A stretch of DNA of 64,000 nt from Cellulomonas sp. JH27-2. GTDB lineage: Bacteria > Actinomycetota > Actinomycetes > Actinomycetales > Cellulomonadaceae. Numbering within the stretch: position 1 is the first letter of the stretch; each line of letters opens with the position of its first letter. Both the position numbers and the translations under genes were made by a program. The stretch spans positions 124,001 through 188,000 of the forward strand of contig NZ_JACYFR010000005.1 of the NCBI RefSeq assembly GCF_014837175.1. Direction: 5' to 3'. Under the pieces are notes generated by a model that made no database searches, was not told the origin of the DNA, and saw only the letters and a program-made list of their open reading frames with translations. This document shows positions 19,524-26,657 of the stretch, one piece after another.

Positions 19524-19931
19524 TCAGGGTGTGCGGGCGTCGTAGGCCGCCCGGCTCATCTCGATGTCGGTGTTGTTCTCGATGGCCCAGCTCGCGAGCG
19601 TGAGTGCGGGAGCGATGAGGCTGCGGCCCATCGGTGTGAGGTCGTACTCCACCCGTGGCGGCACCTCGGCGTAAGCCGTGCGCGTGGCGAGGCCGTCGCG
19701 CTCGAGGTTGCGCAGCGTGAGCGAGAGCATGCGCTGGGAGACCCCGGGGACATGGCGGTGGAGCTCGGTGAAGCGCATGCGTCCCGACGCCAGCGTGGCG
19801 ACGACCAGCAGCGTCCACTTGTCGGCCACACGGTCCAGGACGGCCCGGATCGCACGACCGCCGTCGCCGCGGATCGTGCAGGTGCGCTCGTACGGCGTCC
19901 CTGCCTGGGAGCTCGTCGGCTCGGATTCCAT
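19524..19931 (-). CDS. HxlR-family transcriptional regulator
   Basis: 135 residues with the HxlR winged helix (about 20-115): DKWTLLVVATLASGRMRFTELHRHVPGVSQRMLSLTLRNLERDGL, then VEYDLTPMGRSL. A Cys near the N-terminus (ERTCTI) occupies the position used as a redox or electrophile sensor in many HxlR proteins such as YodB. The ATG at 19931 follows GAGAGGA closely, so I reject the longer frame to 20000. It is divergent from the DoxX gene, whose upstream region holds a matching palindrome (20005-20023), so it probably controls doxX. Confidence 0.87.
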   Translation of the reverse strand: MESEPTSSQAGTPYERTCTIRGDGGRAIRAVLDRVADKWTLLVVATLASGRMRFTELHRHVPGVSQRMLSLTLRNLERDGLATRTAYAEVPPRVEYDLTPMGRSLIAPALTLASWAIENNTDIEMSRAAYDARTP

Positions 19932-20004
19932 CGGTTCCTCTCGCGGTGAGTCACGTACACGCGTGTGCCTTTTGTACGCGGGCTCGCGCCGGCGCACCAT
20001 GGGC

Positions 20005-20023
20005 CGGTTACGGAGAGTAACCG
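20005..20023. promoter_or_regulatory. Candidate HxlR operator before doxX
   Basis: Perfect inverted repeat CGGTTAC-GGAGA-GTAACCG, 21 bases before the doxX GTG and in the gap to the divergent hxlR gene. The 7-bp arms and 5-nt spacer fit HxlR/MarR winged-helix operators. The assignment rests on location. Confidence 0.55.
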
Positions 20024-20044
20024 ACCTCGGAGATCGGAGACATC

Positions 20045-20410
20045 GTGCACGTCGCCTACTGGATCGTCGCCGCCTTGCTGGCGATCTTCTACGCGTACTC
20101 GGGCTGGCTCAAGGTGGCGCGCAGCCGCGAGCGGTTGGCGCCCATGATGGGGTGGGTGACGGCCACCCCCTCGTGGGCGGTGAGGACGATCGGGGGGCTG
20201 GAGCTCGCGGGCGCCGTCGGTCTCGTGCTGCCGCCGCTCACCGGCATCGCCGTCGGGCTCGCGCTGGCGGCGGCGGCAGGTCTGGTCCTCGTGCAGCTCG
20301 GCGGGATCACCGTGCACGTCGTGCGCGGCGAGGCCCGCATGATCGGGTTGAACCTGGCGCTGCTCGCGTTGGCCGGGGTCGAGGTGTGGCTCGCGACGAC
20401 GTGGCTGTGA
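20045..20410 (+). CDS. DoxX-family membrane protein
   Basis: 121 residues with four membrane helices in the DoxX/DoxD-like pattern: helix 1 YWIVAALLAIFYAYSGWLKV, helix 2 GGLELAGAVGLVLPPL, helix 3 GLALAAAAGLVLVQLGG, helix 4 GLNLALLALAGVEVWLA. DoxX-like proteins are often controlled by HxlR/MarR regulators and act in redox or thiol stress; the specific function is unknown. GTG start, divergent from hxlR with an operator-like palindrome between them. Confidence 0.83.
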   Translation: MHVAYWIVAALLAIFYAYSGWLKVARSRERLAPMMGWVTATPSWAVRTIGGLELAGAVGLVLPPLTGIAVGLALAAAAGLVLVQLGGITVHVVRGEARMIGLNLALLALAGVEVWLATTWL

Positions 20411-20418
20411 CTCGCTGC

Positions 20419-20480
20419 CGCGGGGCGGCCGGGCTACTCGCGCGGGGCGGCCGGGCTACTCGCGCGCGGCGGCCGGGCTA
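20419..20480. repeat. 22-bp tandem repeat, about 2.8 copies
   Basis: Three tandem units with a 22-base period (20419-20440, 20441-20462, 20463-20480), built on CGCGGGGCGGCCGGGCTACT plus CG. The third copy has one change and runs into the stop codon (CTA on the plus strand) of the reductase-family gene. It lies between convergent doxX and reductase genes; slippage could vary the copy number. Confidence 0.75.
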
Positions 20481-21134
20481 CGCGCGCGGGCGGCGGCTGA
20501 GGATCAGGTGGGTGACGCCCGACGGCGACGGCGTCGACTCGATGTCGAAGCGGTCCTCGAGCGCCTCGAGCCCGTCCCACAGGCGCTCGCCGCGTCCCAG
20601 GACGATCGGCACGACGACGACGTGCAGGTGGTCGATGAGGTCGGCCTCGAGGAACTGCCGCACGGTGCTGACACCGCCGCCGATCCGCACGTCCAGGTCA
20701 CCGGCCAGCTCACGGGCCTTGGCGAGCGCGGTCGCCGGGTCGGCGTCGACGAAGTGGAACGTGGTGCCGCCCTCCATCTCCAGGACGGGCCGCGGGTGGT
20801 GTGTCAGCACGACGACGGGGGTGTGGAACACGGGGTCGTCGCCCCACCAGCCCGTCCACTCGTCGTCGTGCGGGCCGCGGTGGGGGCTGAACTTGTTGCG
20901 CCCCATGATCTCGGCGCCGATCCCGGGCGCCCACTGGCTCGCGAACGACTCGTCGACACCGAACGACGCCTCGGTGTCGCCGGGCAGGCCCATGGCGCGG
21001 AAGGTGCGCGTCCCGAACGCCCACGCCATCAGCCGGTGCCCGGCGTGACCGAACGGCGCCTCGAGGGTCTGGCCCTCGCCTGTGCCGAAGCCGTCGAGCG
21101 AGATCGAGAAGTTGTGCACCCGGACGAGGGACAT
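20478..21134 (-). CDS. Dihydrofolate reductase / RibD-C family reductase
   Basis: 218 residues of the RibD C-terminal/DHFR-like fold: MSLVRVHNFSISLDGF at the N-terminus, IMGRNKF, VVLTHHPRP and the nucleotide-binding segment DLDVRIGGGVSTVRQFLEADLIDHLHVVVVPIVLGRG. Such stand-alone actinobacterial reductases are common and of uncertain substrate; they should not be assumed to be the essential folate enzyme. The ATG at 21134 is preceded by AGGAG. It ends inside the 22-bp tandem repeat. Confidence 0.85.
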   Translation of the reverse strand: MSLVRVHNFSISLDGFGTGEGQTLEAPFGHAGHRLMAWAFGTRTFRAMGLPGDTEASFGVDESFASQWAPGIGAEIMGRNKFSPHRGPHDDEWTGWWGDDPVFHTPVVVLTHHPRPVLEMEGGTTFHFVDADPATALAKARELAGDLDVRIGGGVSTVRQFLEADLIDHLHVVVVPIVLGRGERLWDGLEALEDRFDIESTPSPSGVTHLILSRRPRA

Positions 21135-21179
21135 GCGTGCTCCTGACGTGCTGCTGAGACGGGACGGGCGACGTGCGCG

Positions 21180-22127
21180 TCAGGCCAGCGACGGCTCGGC
21201 GTCGGCCAGCTCGAGCGATCGCGTGTGGGCGTCGAGGTCCTCGAGCATCCCGACGGCGTCCTCGACGATGTCCGCGCTCCCGGACCGCACGCCGTACAGG
21301 AGCCAGCGCGCCAGGGCGAGCTCGCCGACGAGGAGCGCCCGGTCGACCAGGTGGGGGTCGAGGAGCTCGGTGCGGCGCAGCTGGTAGGCCTCCAGGATCG
21401 AGTCGGTCGACTCGGGCGGCGCCGCGACGAGGATCGACGCGAGGTCGTCGGCGGGGTCGGCGACGCACGCGTCACCCCAGTGCAGGATGCCGCTGACCTC
21501 GCCGTCGCGGACCAGGATCCGCTCGTTGGTCAGGTCGCCGTGCACGACGACGGGCCGGAACCGCCACAGCGAGACGTCCTCGAGCCGCTGCTCCCACCGG
21601 CGCAGCAGCGTCGCGGGGACACGACCGGTGCGCGCCGCCTCGTCGACCTCGGCCTGGCGGCGGGCGCGGTAGGTCTCGGCGTCGTAGACGGGCAGGCCGG
21701 CGTCCTCGACGACGGACGGCGGCAGCTCGTGGACGGCGGCGATGGCGCGGCCGACCGACGCCGACAACCCCGGACCGGGTGTGAGCTGGGACAACGCGAG
21801 CGTGCGGCCCTGGATCTCGGAGTGCACGGTCGCCCGCCCGCCCTCGGGGAGGTGGGCGAAGCCGACGGGACGCGGGACCGAGAACGGGAGGTCGCCCGCC
21901 TCGGCAGCAGCGCCCAGCGCCTCGAGCAGGACGACCTCCGCCTCGAGGGCGGCGCCCGCGGCGGCGTGGACCGGGGCGCGGACCACCCAGCGACGACGGG
22001 TCGAGTCGATGACCACCGCGATGTCGAAGTCGGTCCCCGGGTGCGCGGGGCGGCGGACGTCGAACGCGTCCAGTCCGGGCACGGCGACCGTCGCCAGGGC
22101 GGCGAGGGCGAGAGGGGAGCGAGGCAC
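21180..22127 (-). CDS. Aminoglycoside/macrolide phosphotransferase-like kinase
   Basis: 315 residues with the APH/protein-kinase-like fold. Visible are the N-lobe RRWVVRAPVHAAAGAALEAEVVLLEAL, the catalytic loop VVHGDLTNERILV (Asp and Asn) and the metal-binding segment GILHWGDACVADPADDLA. This resembles macrolide 2'-phosphotransferase-like proteins, but resistance cannot be claimed from sequence. The GTG at 22127 is chosen because a TACGCT -10 box (22139-22134, minus strand) is 6 nt upstream; the longer frame to 22199 would start before the promoter. Divergent from nudC. Confidence 0.84.
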   Translation of the reverse strand: MPRSPLALAALATVAVPGLDAFDVRRPAHPGTDFDIAVVIDSTRRRWVVRAPVHAAAGAALEAEVVLLEALGAAAEAGDLPFSVPRPVGFAHLPEGGRATVHSEIQGRTLALSQLTPGPGLSASVGRAIAAVHELPPSVVEDAGLPVYDAETYRARRQAEVDEAARTGRVPATLLRRWEQRLEDVSLWRFRPVVVHGDLTNERILVRDGEVSGILHWGDACVADPADDLASILVAAPPESTDSILEAYQLRRTELLDPHLVDRALLVGELALARWLLYGVRSGSADIVEDAVGMLEDLDAHTRSLELADAEPSLA

Positions 22128-22282
22128 GGGCCCAGCGTAGGCGTGCAGGCGTGCGAGCACGGTGCACCGCGCGGCGTGTCTGCCCGGTTCGTCCGGCAAC
22201 GTCCGTGCGGCGCCCGATGCCGGCCGTGGACTCCGGCCGGCTCCCGCGGCGGTCCGTCGGCACGGAGCCGTACGGTTGCCGG

Positions 22283-23233
22283 GTGAGGTCTGACGAGCTG
22301 CCCCTGTCCCGTGCGCTGGCCGACCGGGCCGCCGAGCGGCGGGGCGACCCGCAGGCGCTCGCAGCGGCCCGCGACGACTCGTCGACCCGCGTGGTCCTGG
22401 TGGCGGACGGGCAGGTGCTGGGTGCGGACGGTGGGCTCGCCCTGATCCCGGCCGGCGAGGCCGCGCAGTGGGCGAGCGACGACGCGTCCTGGCTGCTGCT
22501 CGGCGAGCACGACGGCACGACGTACCTGGCCGTCCGCGTCCCCACCGACCGGACCCCGCCCGCCCGCGGCGCGGCCGCGGACGTCCTGGTCCACCGGTCG
22601 GGGTCCCGGGCGCACGGCCCCGACGACTTCGTCGCGCTGCGCCAGGTGGGCGCCGACCTCCCGGCGCTCGAGGCCGGCCTGGCGACGACGGCCGTCGCGC
22701 TCGACGCGTGGCACGCCCGCCACCCGCGCTGCCCCCGCTGCGGCGCGGAGACGGACGTGGTCCAGGCCGGCTGGGTGCGCCGGTGCGTCGTCGACTCCTC
22801 CGAGCACTACCCGCGCACGGACCCCGCGGTGATCATGGCGATCGTCGACGACGACGACCGGCTGCTGCTGGGCCGGGCAGCGGCCTGGGCGGAGAACCGC
22901 TGGTCCACGCTCGCCGGCTTCGTCGAGCCGGGGGAGTCGCTCGAGAACGCGGTGCGGCGTGAGGTCGCCGAGGAGGTCGGCGTCGTCGTCGGCGACGTCG
23001 AGTACCTCGGCAGCCAGCCGTGGCCGTTCCCGGCCTCACTCATGGTCGGCTTCGTCGGGCGCGCGACCACGACGTCCCTGCACCCGGACGGGGTCGAGCT
23101 GGTGGACGCGCGGTGGTTCACGCGCGACGAGCTGACCGCCGCCGTCCGCGCGGGCGACGTGATCCCGCCGGGGCGCTCGTCGATCGCGCGCGCCCTCGTC
23201 GAGACGTGGTTCGGCGGGCCGCTGCCCGTCTGA
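22283..23233 (+). CDS. nudC: NAD+ diphosphatase / RNA deNADding Nudix hydrolase
   Basis: 316 residues. Three parts of NudC are visible: an N-terminal domain, a zinc ribbon (HPRCPRCGAETDVVQAGWVRRC) and the catalytic Nudix box GFVEPGESLENAVRREVAEEVGV followed by SQPWPFPASLMVGF, the NADH-pyrophosphatase signature. It cleaves NAD(H) to NMN and AMP, and NudC enzymes also remove NAD caps from RNA. The GTG start is 6 nt after a TACGGT -10 box (22271-22276). Its position beside mrx1 and uvrD2 mirrors Rv3199c. Confidence 0.92.
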   Translation: MRSDELPLSRALADRAAERRGDPQALAAARDDSSTRVVLVADGQVLGADGGLALIPAGEAAQWASDDASWLLLGEHDGTTYLAVRVPTDRTPPARGAAADVLVHRSGSRAHGPDDFVALRQVGADLPALEAGLATTAVALDAWHARHPRCPRCGAETDVVQAGWVRRCVVDSSEHYPRTDPAVIMAIVDDDDRLLLGRAAAWAENRWSTLAGFVEPGESLENAVRREVAEEVGVVVGDVEYLGSQPWPFPASLMVGFVGRATTTSLHPDGVELVDARWFTRDELTAAVRAGDVIPPGRSSIARALVETWFGGPLPV

Positions 23234-23251
23234 CGTCGGGCTGAGGCGACG

Positions 23252-23539
23252 TCAGGCGCCGACGCGCTGGCGGACCTCGACGAGCGACGGGTTCGTGGCG
23301 GCGCTGCCGTCCGGGAAGATCACGGTCGGCACGGTCTGGTTGCCGCCGTTGAGCGACGCGACGAGCGCCGCGGCGTCGGGGTGGTCCTCGATGTCGATCT
23401 CCGTGTAGCCGATGCCCACCGAGTCGAGCTGCGTCTTGAGGCGGCGGCAGTACCCGCACCACGTCGTCGAGTACATGGTGATCGTGCCGGGGTCGGGCAG
23501 CTCGTTCGCGGGCAGCTCGGTCTGCGTCGTGTCGGACAT
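23252..23539 (-). CDS. mrx1: Mycoredoxin (glutaredoxin-fold)
   Basis: 95 residues, a single glutaredoxin fold. The active site TWCGYC (Cys28, Cys31) is the mycoredoxin-1 motif; later the cis-Pro segment QTVPTVIFPDG is visible. Mycoredoxins reduce mixed disulfides between proteins and mycothiol, so this supports an actinobacterial thiol system. The ATG at 23539 follows GAAGAGGA with good spacing. It is convergent with nudC and divergent from uvrD2, the neighbourhood seen around Rv3198A. Confidence 0.92.
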   Translation of the reverse strand: MSDTTQTELPANELPDPGTITMYSTTWCGYCRRLKTQLDSVGIGYTEIDIEDHPDAAALVASLNGGNQTVPTVIFPDGSAATNPSLVEVRQRVGA

Positions 23540-23702
23540 CGGATCCTCTTCGTCGGTGCGGGGGATGCTGTGGTCCCGTCGTCGGGACCGTGCAGCACAA
23601 CCACGACGACGGCGATCCTCATTCCCGCGCGATTCCCGCGCGCGGCGAGCGGCCTGTGGGCGGCGGGCGGGTGTGTCGGTCCCGGCTGCCAGACTGTGCG
23701 CG

Positions 23703-25730
23703 ATGTCCGCCGACGATCTCCTGGCCGCGCTCGACCCCGAGCAGCGGGCCGTCGCCACCGCGTTGCGCGGTCCCGTCTGCGTGCTCGCGGGTGCGGGCAC
23801 GGGCAAGACGCGCGCCATCACCCACCGGATCGCCTACGGCATCGCCGCGGGCGTCTACAAACCGAACAACGTCCTTGCCGTGACCTTCACCGCGCGTGCA
23901 GCCGGGGAGATGCGCACCCGCCTGCGCGCGCTCGGCGCCGGGGGCGTCCAGGCCCGGACCTTCCACGCGGCTGCCCTGCGCCAGCTGGGGTTCTTCTGGC
24001 CGAAGGTCGTGGGCGGTGCCCCGCCGCGGATCCTCGAGCAGAAGGCGCAGCTCGTCGCCGAGGCGGCGCGCCGCGTGGGCATCGCGGTGGACCGCACGGC
24101 CGTGCGCGACCTCGCGTCCGAGCTGGAGTGGGCCAAGGTCTCGCTCGTCGTGGCCGACGACTACGCCAAGGCGGTGGCTGCCGTGGACCGCGTCGTCCCG
24201 GGAGGCAACGACCCGCTCGCGATCGCCCGGCTGATGACGGCGTACGAGGCGGTCAAGGACGAGCGGTCGGTGATCGACTTCGAGGACGTGCTGCTGCTGC
24301 TCGCGGCCATGCTCGCCGAGCGCCGCGACCTGGCCGACGAGGTGCGGGGGCAGTACCGGCACTTCGTCGTCGACGAGTACCAGGACGTCAGCCCGCTGCA
24401 GCAGTACCTCCTGGACCAGTGGTTGGGCGACCGGCACGAGCTGTGCGTCGTGGGCGACCCGAGCCAGACGATCTACTCGTTCGCGGGCGCCACCCCGCAC
24501 CACCTGACCACGTTCGCGGCGTCCCACAAGGGCGCCCAGGTGGTGCGGCTCGTGCGCGACTACCGCTCCACGCCGCAGGTGGTCGGCCTGGCGAACCGGG
24601 TGATCGACGCGACCCGGCGTGCGGGCGGTCCCGCACCGCTGGAGCTGCGCGCCCAGCGCCCGGACGGTCCCGAGGTGCGGTACGCGACGTACGCGGACGA
24701 CGACGACGAGGCGGCCGCGCTCGCGGCGGCGGCGGGCCGGTTGATCGCAGCCGGCACACGGCCCAGCGAGATCGCGATCCTCTACCGCACCAACGCGCAG
24801 TCGGAGGCGTTCGAGGAGGCGCTGTCGAGCGCGGGCATCGGGTACCAGGTCCGCGGCGGCGAGCGGTTCTTCGCCCGGCGCGACGTGCGCGACGCGCTGG
24901 TGCTGCTCCGCGGTGGCGCCAGGTCCGCCGATCCCGACCTGCCGATGCCGCAGTCGGTGCGCGACATCCTCGTGGCCGCGCACTGGACGGCCGAGCCCCC
25001 CGCGACGCGCGGGGCCGCCCGGGAGCGGTGGGACGCGCTCAACGCGCTCGTGTCGCTCGCGGACGAGCTGGCGGCCGGCACCCCCACCGCGACCGTCGCC
25101 GACTTCGTCGCGGAGCTGGTGGAGCGTGCCGCCGCCCAGCACGCGCCCACCGTGGAGGGGGTCACGCTGGCGTCGTTGCATGCGGCGAAGGGCCTCGAGT
25201 GGGACGCCGTCTTCCTGGCGGGGATGAGCGAGGGGCTGATGCCGACGAGCCTCGCGGACTCGCCCGCGGCCGTCGCCGAGGAGCGGCGGCTGCTGTACGT
25301 CGGGATCACCCGGGCCCGAGAGCACCTGCAGCTGTCCTGGGCCCGTTCGCGCATGCCGGGCGGGCGTCCCAACCGGTCGCTGTCGAGGTTCCTCAAGCCC
25401 CTGTGGCCCGACGAGGGTCGGACCACCGCCCAGACCTCGCCGCGCCGCGAGGTCAGCGACGACCCGGCCGCGCGGCGGATCGCGGACCGGCTGGTGGACT
25501 GGCGGGTCGAGCAGGCCCGGCAGACGGGTGTGGTGCCGACCCGGGTACTGACCACGACGGCGCTCGAGGCCGTCGCCGCCCGTGGGCCGCGCACGCTCGA
25601 GGAGCTGGCCGAGGTACGGGGGATCGGGCAGCTGACGCTGGTGAGTGTGGGGGAGTCGATCCTGCAGGTCGTGGCCGACGCGCAGGCTTCCTGGAGCGGC
25701 GAGAAAAACTCGTCAGGAAAAACTTGTTAA
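23703..25730 (+). CDS. uvrD2: UvrD2-type superfamily I DNA helicase with HRDC domain
   Basis: 675 residues. Motor motifs: GAGTGKT (Walker A), VTFTARAAGEMR, FVVDEYQDVS, VGDPSQTIYSFAG, LVRDYRSTPQVV, SLHAAKGLEWD and LLYVGITRAREHLQLSWAR. After a short linker comes an HRDC domain (about 590-665). Mycobacterial UvrD2 also carries a tetracysteine module and an RQC-like end, as I recall; neither is visible here. Start at ATG 23703, 7 nt after a CAGACT -10-like box. The last codons are A-rich (GAGAAAAACTCGTCAGGAAA), unusual for this genome, and merge into the whiB7 promoter. Confidence 0.9.
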   Translation: MSADDLLAALDPEQRAVATALRGPVCVLAGAGTGKTRAITHRIAYGIAAGVYKPNNVLAVTFTARAAGEMRTRLRALGAGGVQARTFHAAALRQLGFFWPKVVGGAPPRILEQKAQLVAEAARRVGIAVDRTAVRDLASELEWAKVSLVVADDYAKAVAAVDRVVPGGNDPLAIARLMTAYEAVKDERSVIDFEDVLLLLAAMLAERRDLADEVRGQYRHFVVDEYQDVSPLQQYLLDQWLGDRHELCVVGDPSQTIYSFAGATPHHLTTFAASHKGAQVVRLVRDYRSTPQVVGLANRVIDATRRAGGPAPLELRAQRPDGPEVRYATYADDDDEAAALAAAAGRLIAAGTRPSEIAILYRTNAQSEAFEEALSSAGIGYQVRGGERFFARRDVRDALVLLRGGARSADPDLPMPQSVRDILVAAHWTAEPPATRGAARERWDALNALVSLADELAAGTPTATVADFVAELVERAAAQHAPTVEGVTLASLHAAKGLEWDAVFLAGMSEGLMPTSLADSPAAVAEERRLLYVGITRAREHLQLSWARSRMPGGRPNRSLSRFLKPLWPDEGRTTAQTSPRREVSDDPAARRIADRLVDWRVEQARQTGVVPTRVLTTTALEAVAARGPRTLEELAEVRGIGQLTLVSVGESILQVVADAQASWSGEKNSSGKTC

Positions 25731-25765
25731 TTCGGTTGTCCGCACCTCGGGCGGTTGCCTAGGGT
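25727..25765 (+). promoter_or_regulatory. whiB7 promoter with AT-rich WhiB7-type element
   Basis: TTAATT (25727-25732), overlapping the uvrD2 stop, lies 3 nt upstream of a TTGTCC -35 box (25736-25741). An 18-nt spacer leads to a TAGGGT -10 box (25760-25765). An AT-rich tract just upstream of the -35 is what the WhiB7 AT-hook contacts at its target promoters, so autoactivation is likely. Transcription would start near 25772, giving a leader of about 490 nt. Confidence 0.65.
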
Positions 25766-25844
25766 GTTCCTGTCCTTGCAGAGCGAGGTCGGTCGCGCCA
25801 CGACGGTGGGCGGGGCCAGGGAGACGAAGGGAGGTGGAGCCGCG

Positions 25845-26138
25845 ATGAAGAACACGACGACGTCGACGTATGCGTTCGAGCCGCGCCAGCGCTCTATCGC
25901 GCCCACGTCCATGACGTTCCAGGGGCGCAGTGTGCCCGTCGCCGGTGTGCAGGCCGGTTGGCAGCAGCCGCTGCTGCCGACGTCCGCCTTCGGCGGCGCC
26001 GCTCGCGGTGGTTTCACCCTCGGTGAGGTCTCCGTCAAGGCGATCTCCATCGATGGATTCGCCATCGATGAGCGCGGCAGCAAGCGCCACACGGCCCCCA
26101 CGACCGATCCCCGATCTCGGATTCCCGTCCTGACCTGA
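25845..26138 (+). CDS. 97-codon leader ORF upstream of whiB7
   Basis: ATG preceded by an excellent Shine-Dalgarno (AAGGGAGGTGG, about 9-nt spacing). Codon use is GC3-rich for the first 75 codons, so it looks translated. The predicted protein, beginning MKNTTTSTYAFEPRQRSIAP, matches no family I know and has no membrane segment. It lies wholly in the whiB7 leader and stops 12 bases before a strong intrinsic terminator, so its translation could decide read-through, as reported for leader ORFs of whiB7/wblC in other actinobacteria. An internal hairpin (26045-26072) lies in its 3' third. It might instead be an ordinary small gene cotranscribed with whiB7. Confidence 0.6.
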   Translation: MKNTTTSTYAFEPRQRSIAPTSMTFQGRSVPVAGVQAGWQQPLLPTSAFGGAARGGFTLGEVSVKAISIDGFAIDERGSKRHTAPTTDPRSRIPVLT

Positions 26139-26150
26139 CAGCACGTCACC

Positions 26151-26191
26151 AGGCCGCGGAGTCCGTCACCGGATCCGCGGCCTTCTTCTTT
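26151..26191 (+). terminator. Intrinsic terminator/attenuator in the whiB7 leader
   Basis: A 14-bp stem with one bulged G (AGGCCGCGGA outer arm, TCCG inner arm), a TCAC loop and the complement ending at 26183, followed at once by the T-rich tract TTCTTCTTT. It lies between the leader ORF stop and the whiB7 start in the same direction. A canonical U tract is rare in this window, which makes this the clearest intrinsic terminator seen. Confidence 0.8.
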
Positions 26192-26265
26192 CCCCTGATT
26201 CCGGGGGTCGAAGGCTCTGATCCCAGCAGACCTCGATCCACCAGCAAGGACATCAGGAGGACATC

Positions 26266-26613
26266 GTGCGGCTCACGACCCTGCTCGACACCGACCGGAC
26301 CGGTTCCGGCGCGTGGCCGACCGCGGCCGCTGTCACGACCACCGACGAGAACAGTCGTTTCGACCAGCTCGTCGCCGACTTCATCCCGTGCCGTTCCAAC
26401 GACCCCGAGCTCTGGTTCGCCGAGCAGACCTCCCAGGTGGAGCAGGCCAAGGCCCTGTGCCGTGAGTGCCCGCTCGTCGAGGGTTGCCTGGCCGGCGCGA
26501 TCGAGCGTGCCGAGCCGTGGGGCGTCTGGGGCGGGCAGGTATTCATCGGCGGCGTCGTCGTCGCGACCAAGCGTGGCCGTGGTCGGCCGCGCAAGGACGC
26601 GGCCGTCGCGTGA
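26266..26613 (+). CDS. whiB7: WhiB7 transcriptional regulator of intrinsic antibiotic resistance
   Basis: 115 residues. Four Cys (42, 65, 68, 74) in the Wbl arrangement C-Xn-C-X2-C-X5-C bind a [4Fe-4S] cluster. The turn EPWGVWGG (83-90) contacts the primary sigma factor, and the C-terminal AT-hook RGRGRPRK (103-110) is the mark of WhiB7. It activates genes for drug export and ribosome protection when ribosomes are inhibited. The GTG follows AGGAGG with 5-nt spacing. Expression is probably set by the AT-rich promoter and the leader attenuator upstream. Adjacent to uvrD2, as Rv3197A is in M. tuberculosis. Confidence 0.95.
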   Translation: MRLTTLLDTDRTGSGAWPTAAAVTTTDENSRFDQLVADFIPCRSNDPELWFAEQTSQVEQAKALCRECPLVEGCLAGAIERAEPWGVWGGQVFIGGVVVATKRGRGRPRKDAAVA

Positions 26614-26657
26614 CGGCGACGCGCGCGCATCGCACCGCGCGCGCAGCTCGGCACCAC

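Noticed and set aside
21180..22127. Antibiotic-resistance gene (macrolide phosphotransferase)
   Set aside because: The fold is clear but substrate cannot be inferred, and related kinases are common chromosomal genes next to nudC.
23381..25762. 793-codon frame overlapping uvrD2
   Set aside because: Shadow frame of uvrD2 with Arg/Gly-rich composition.
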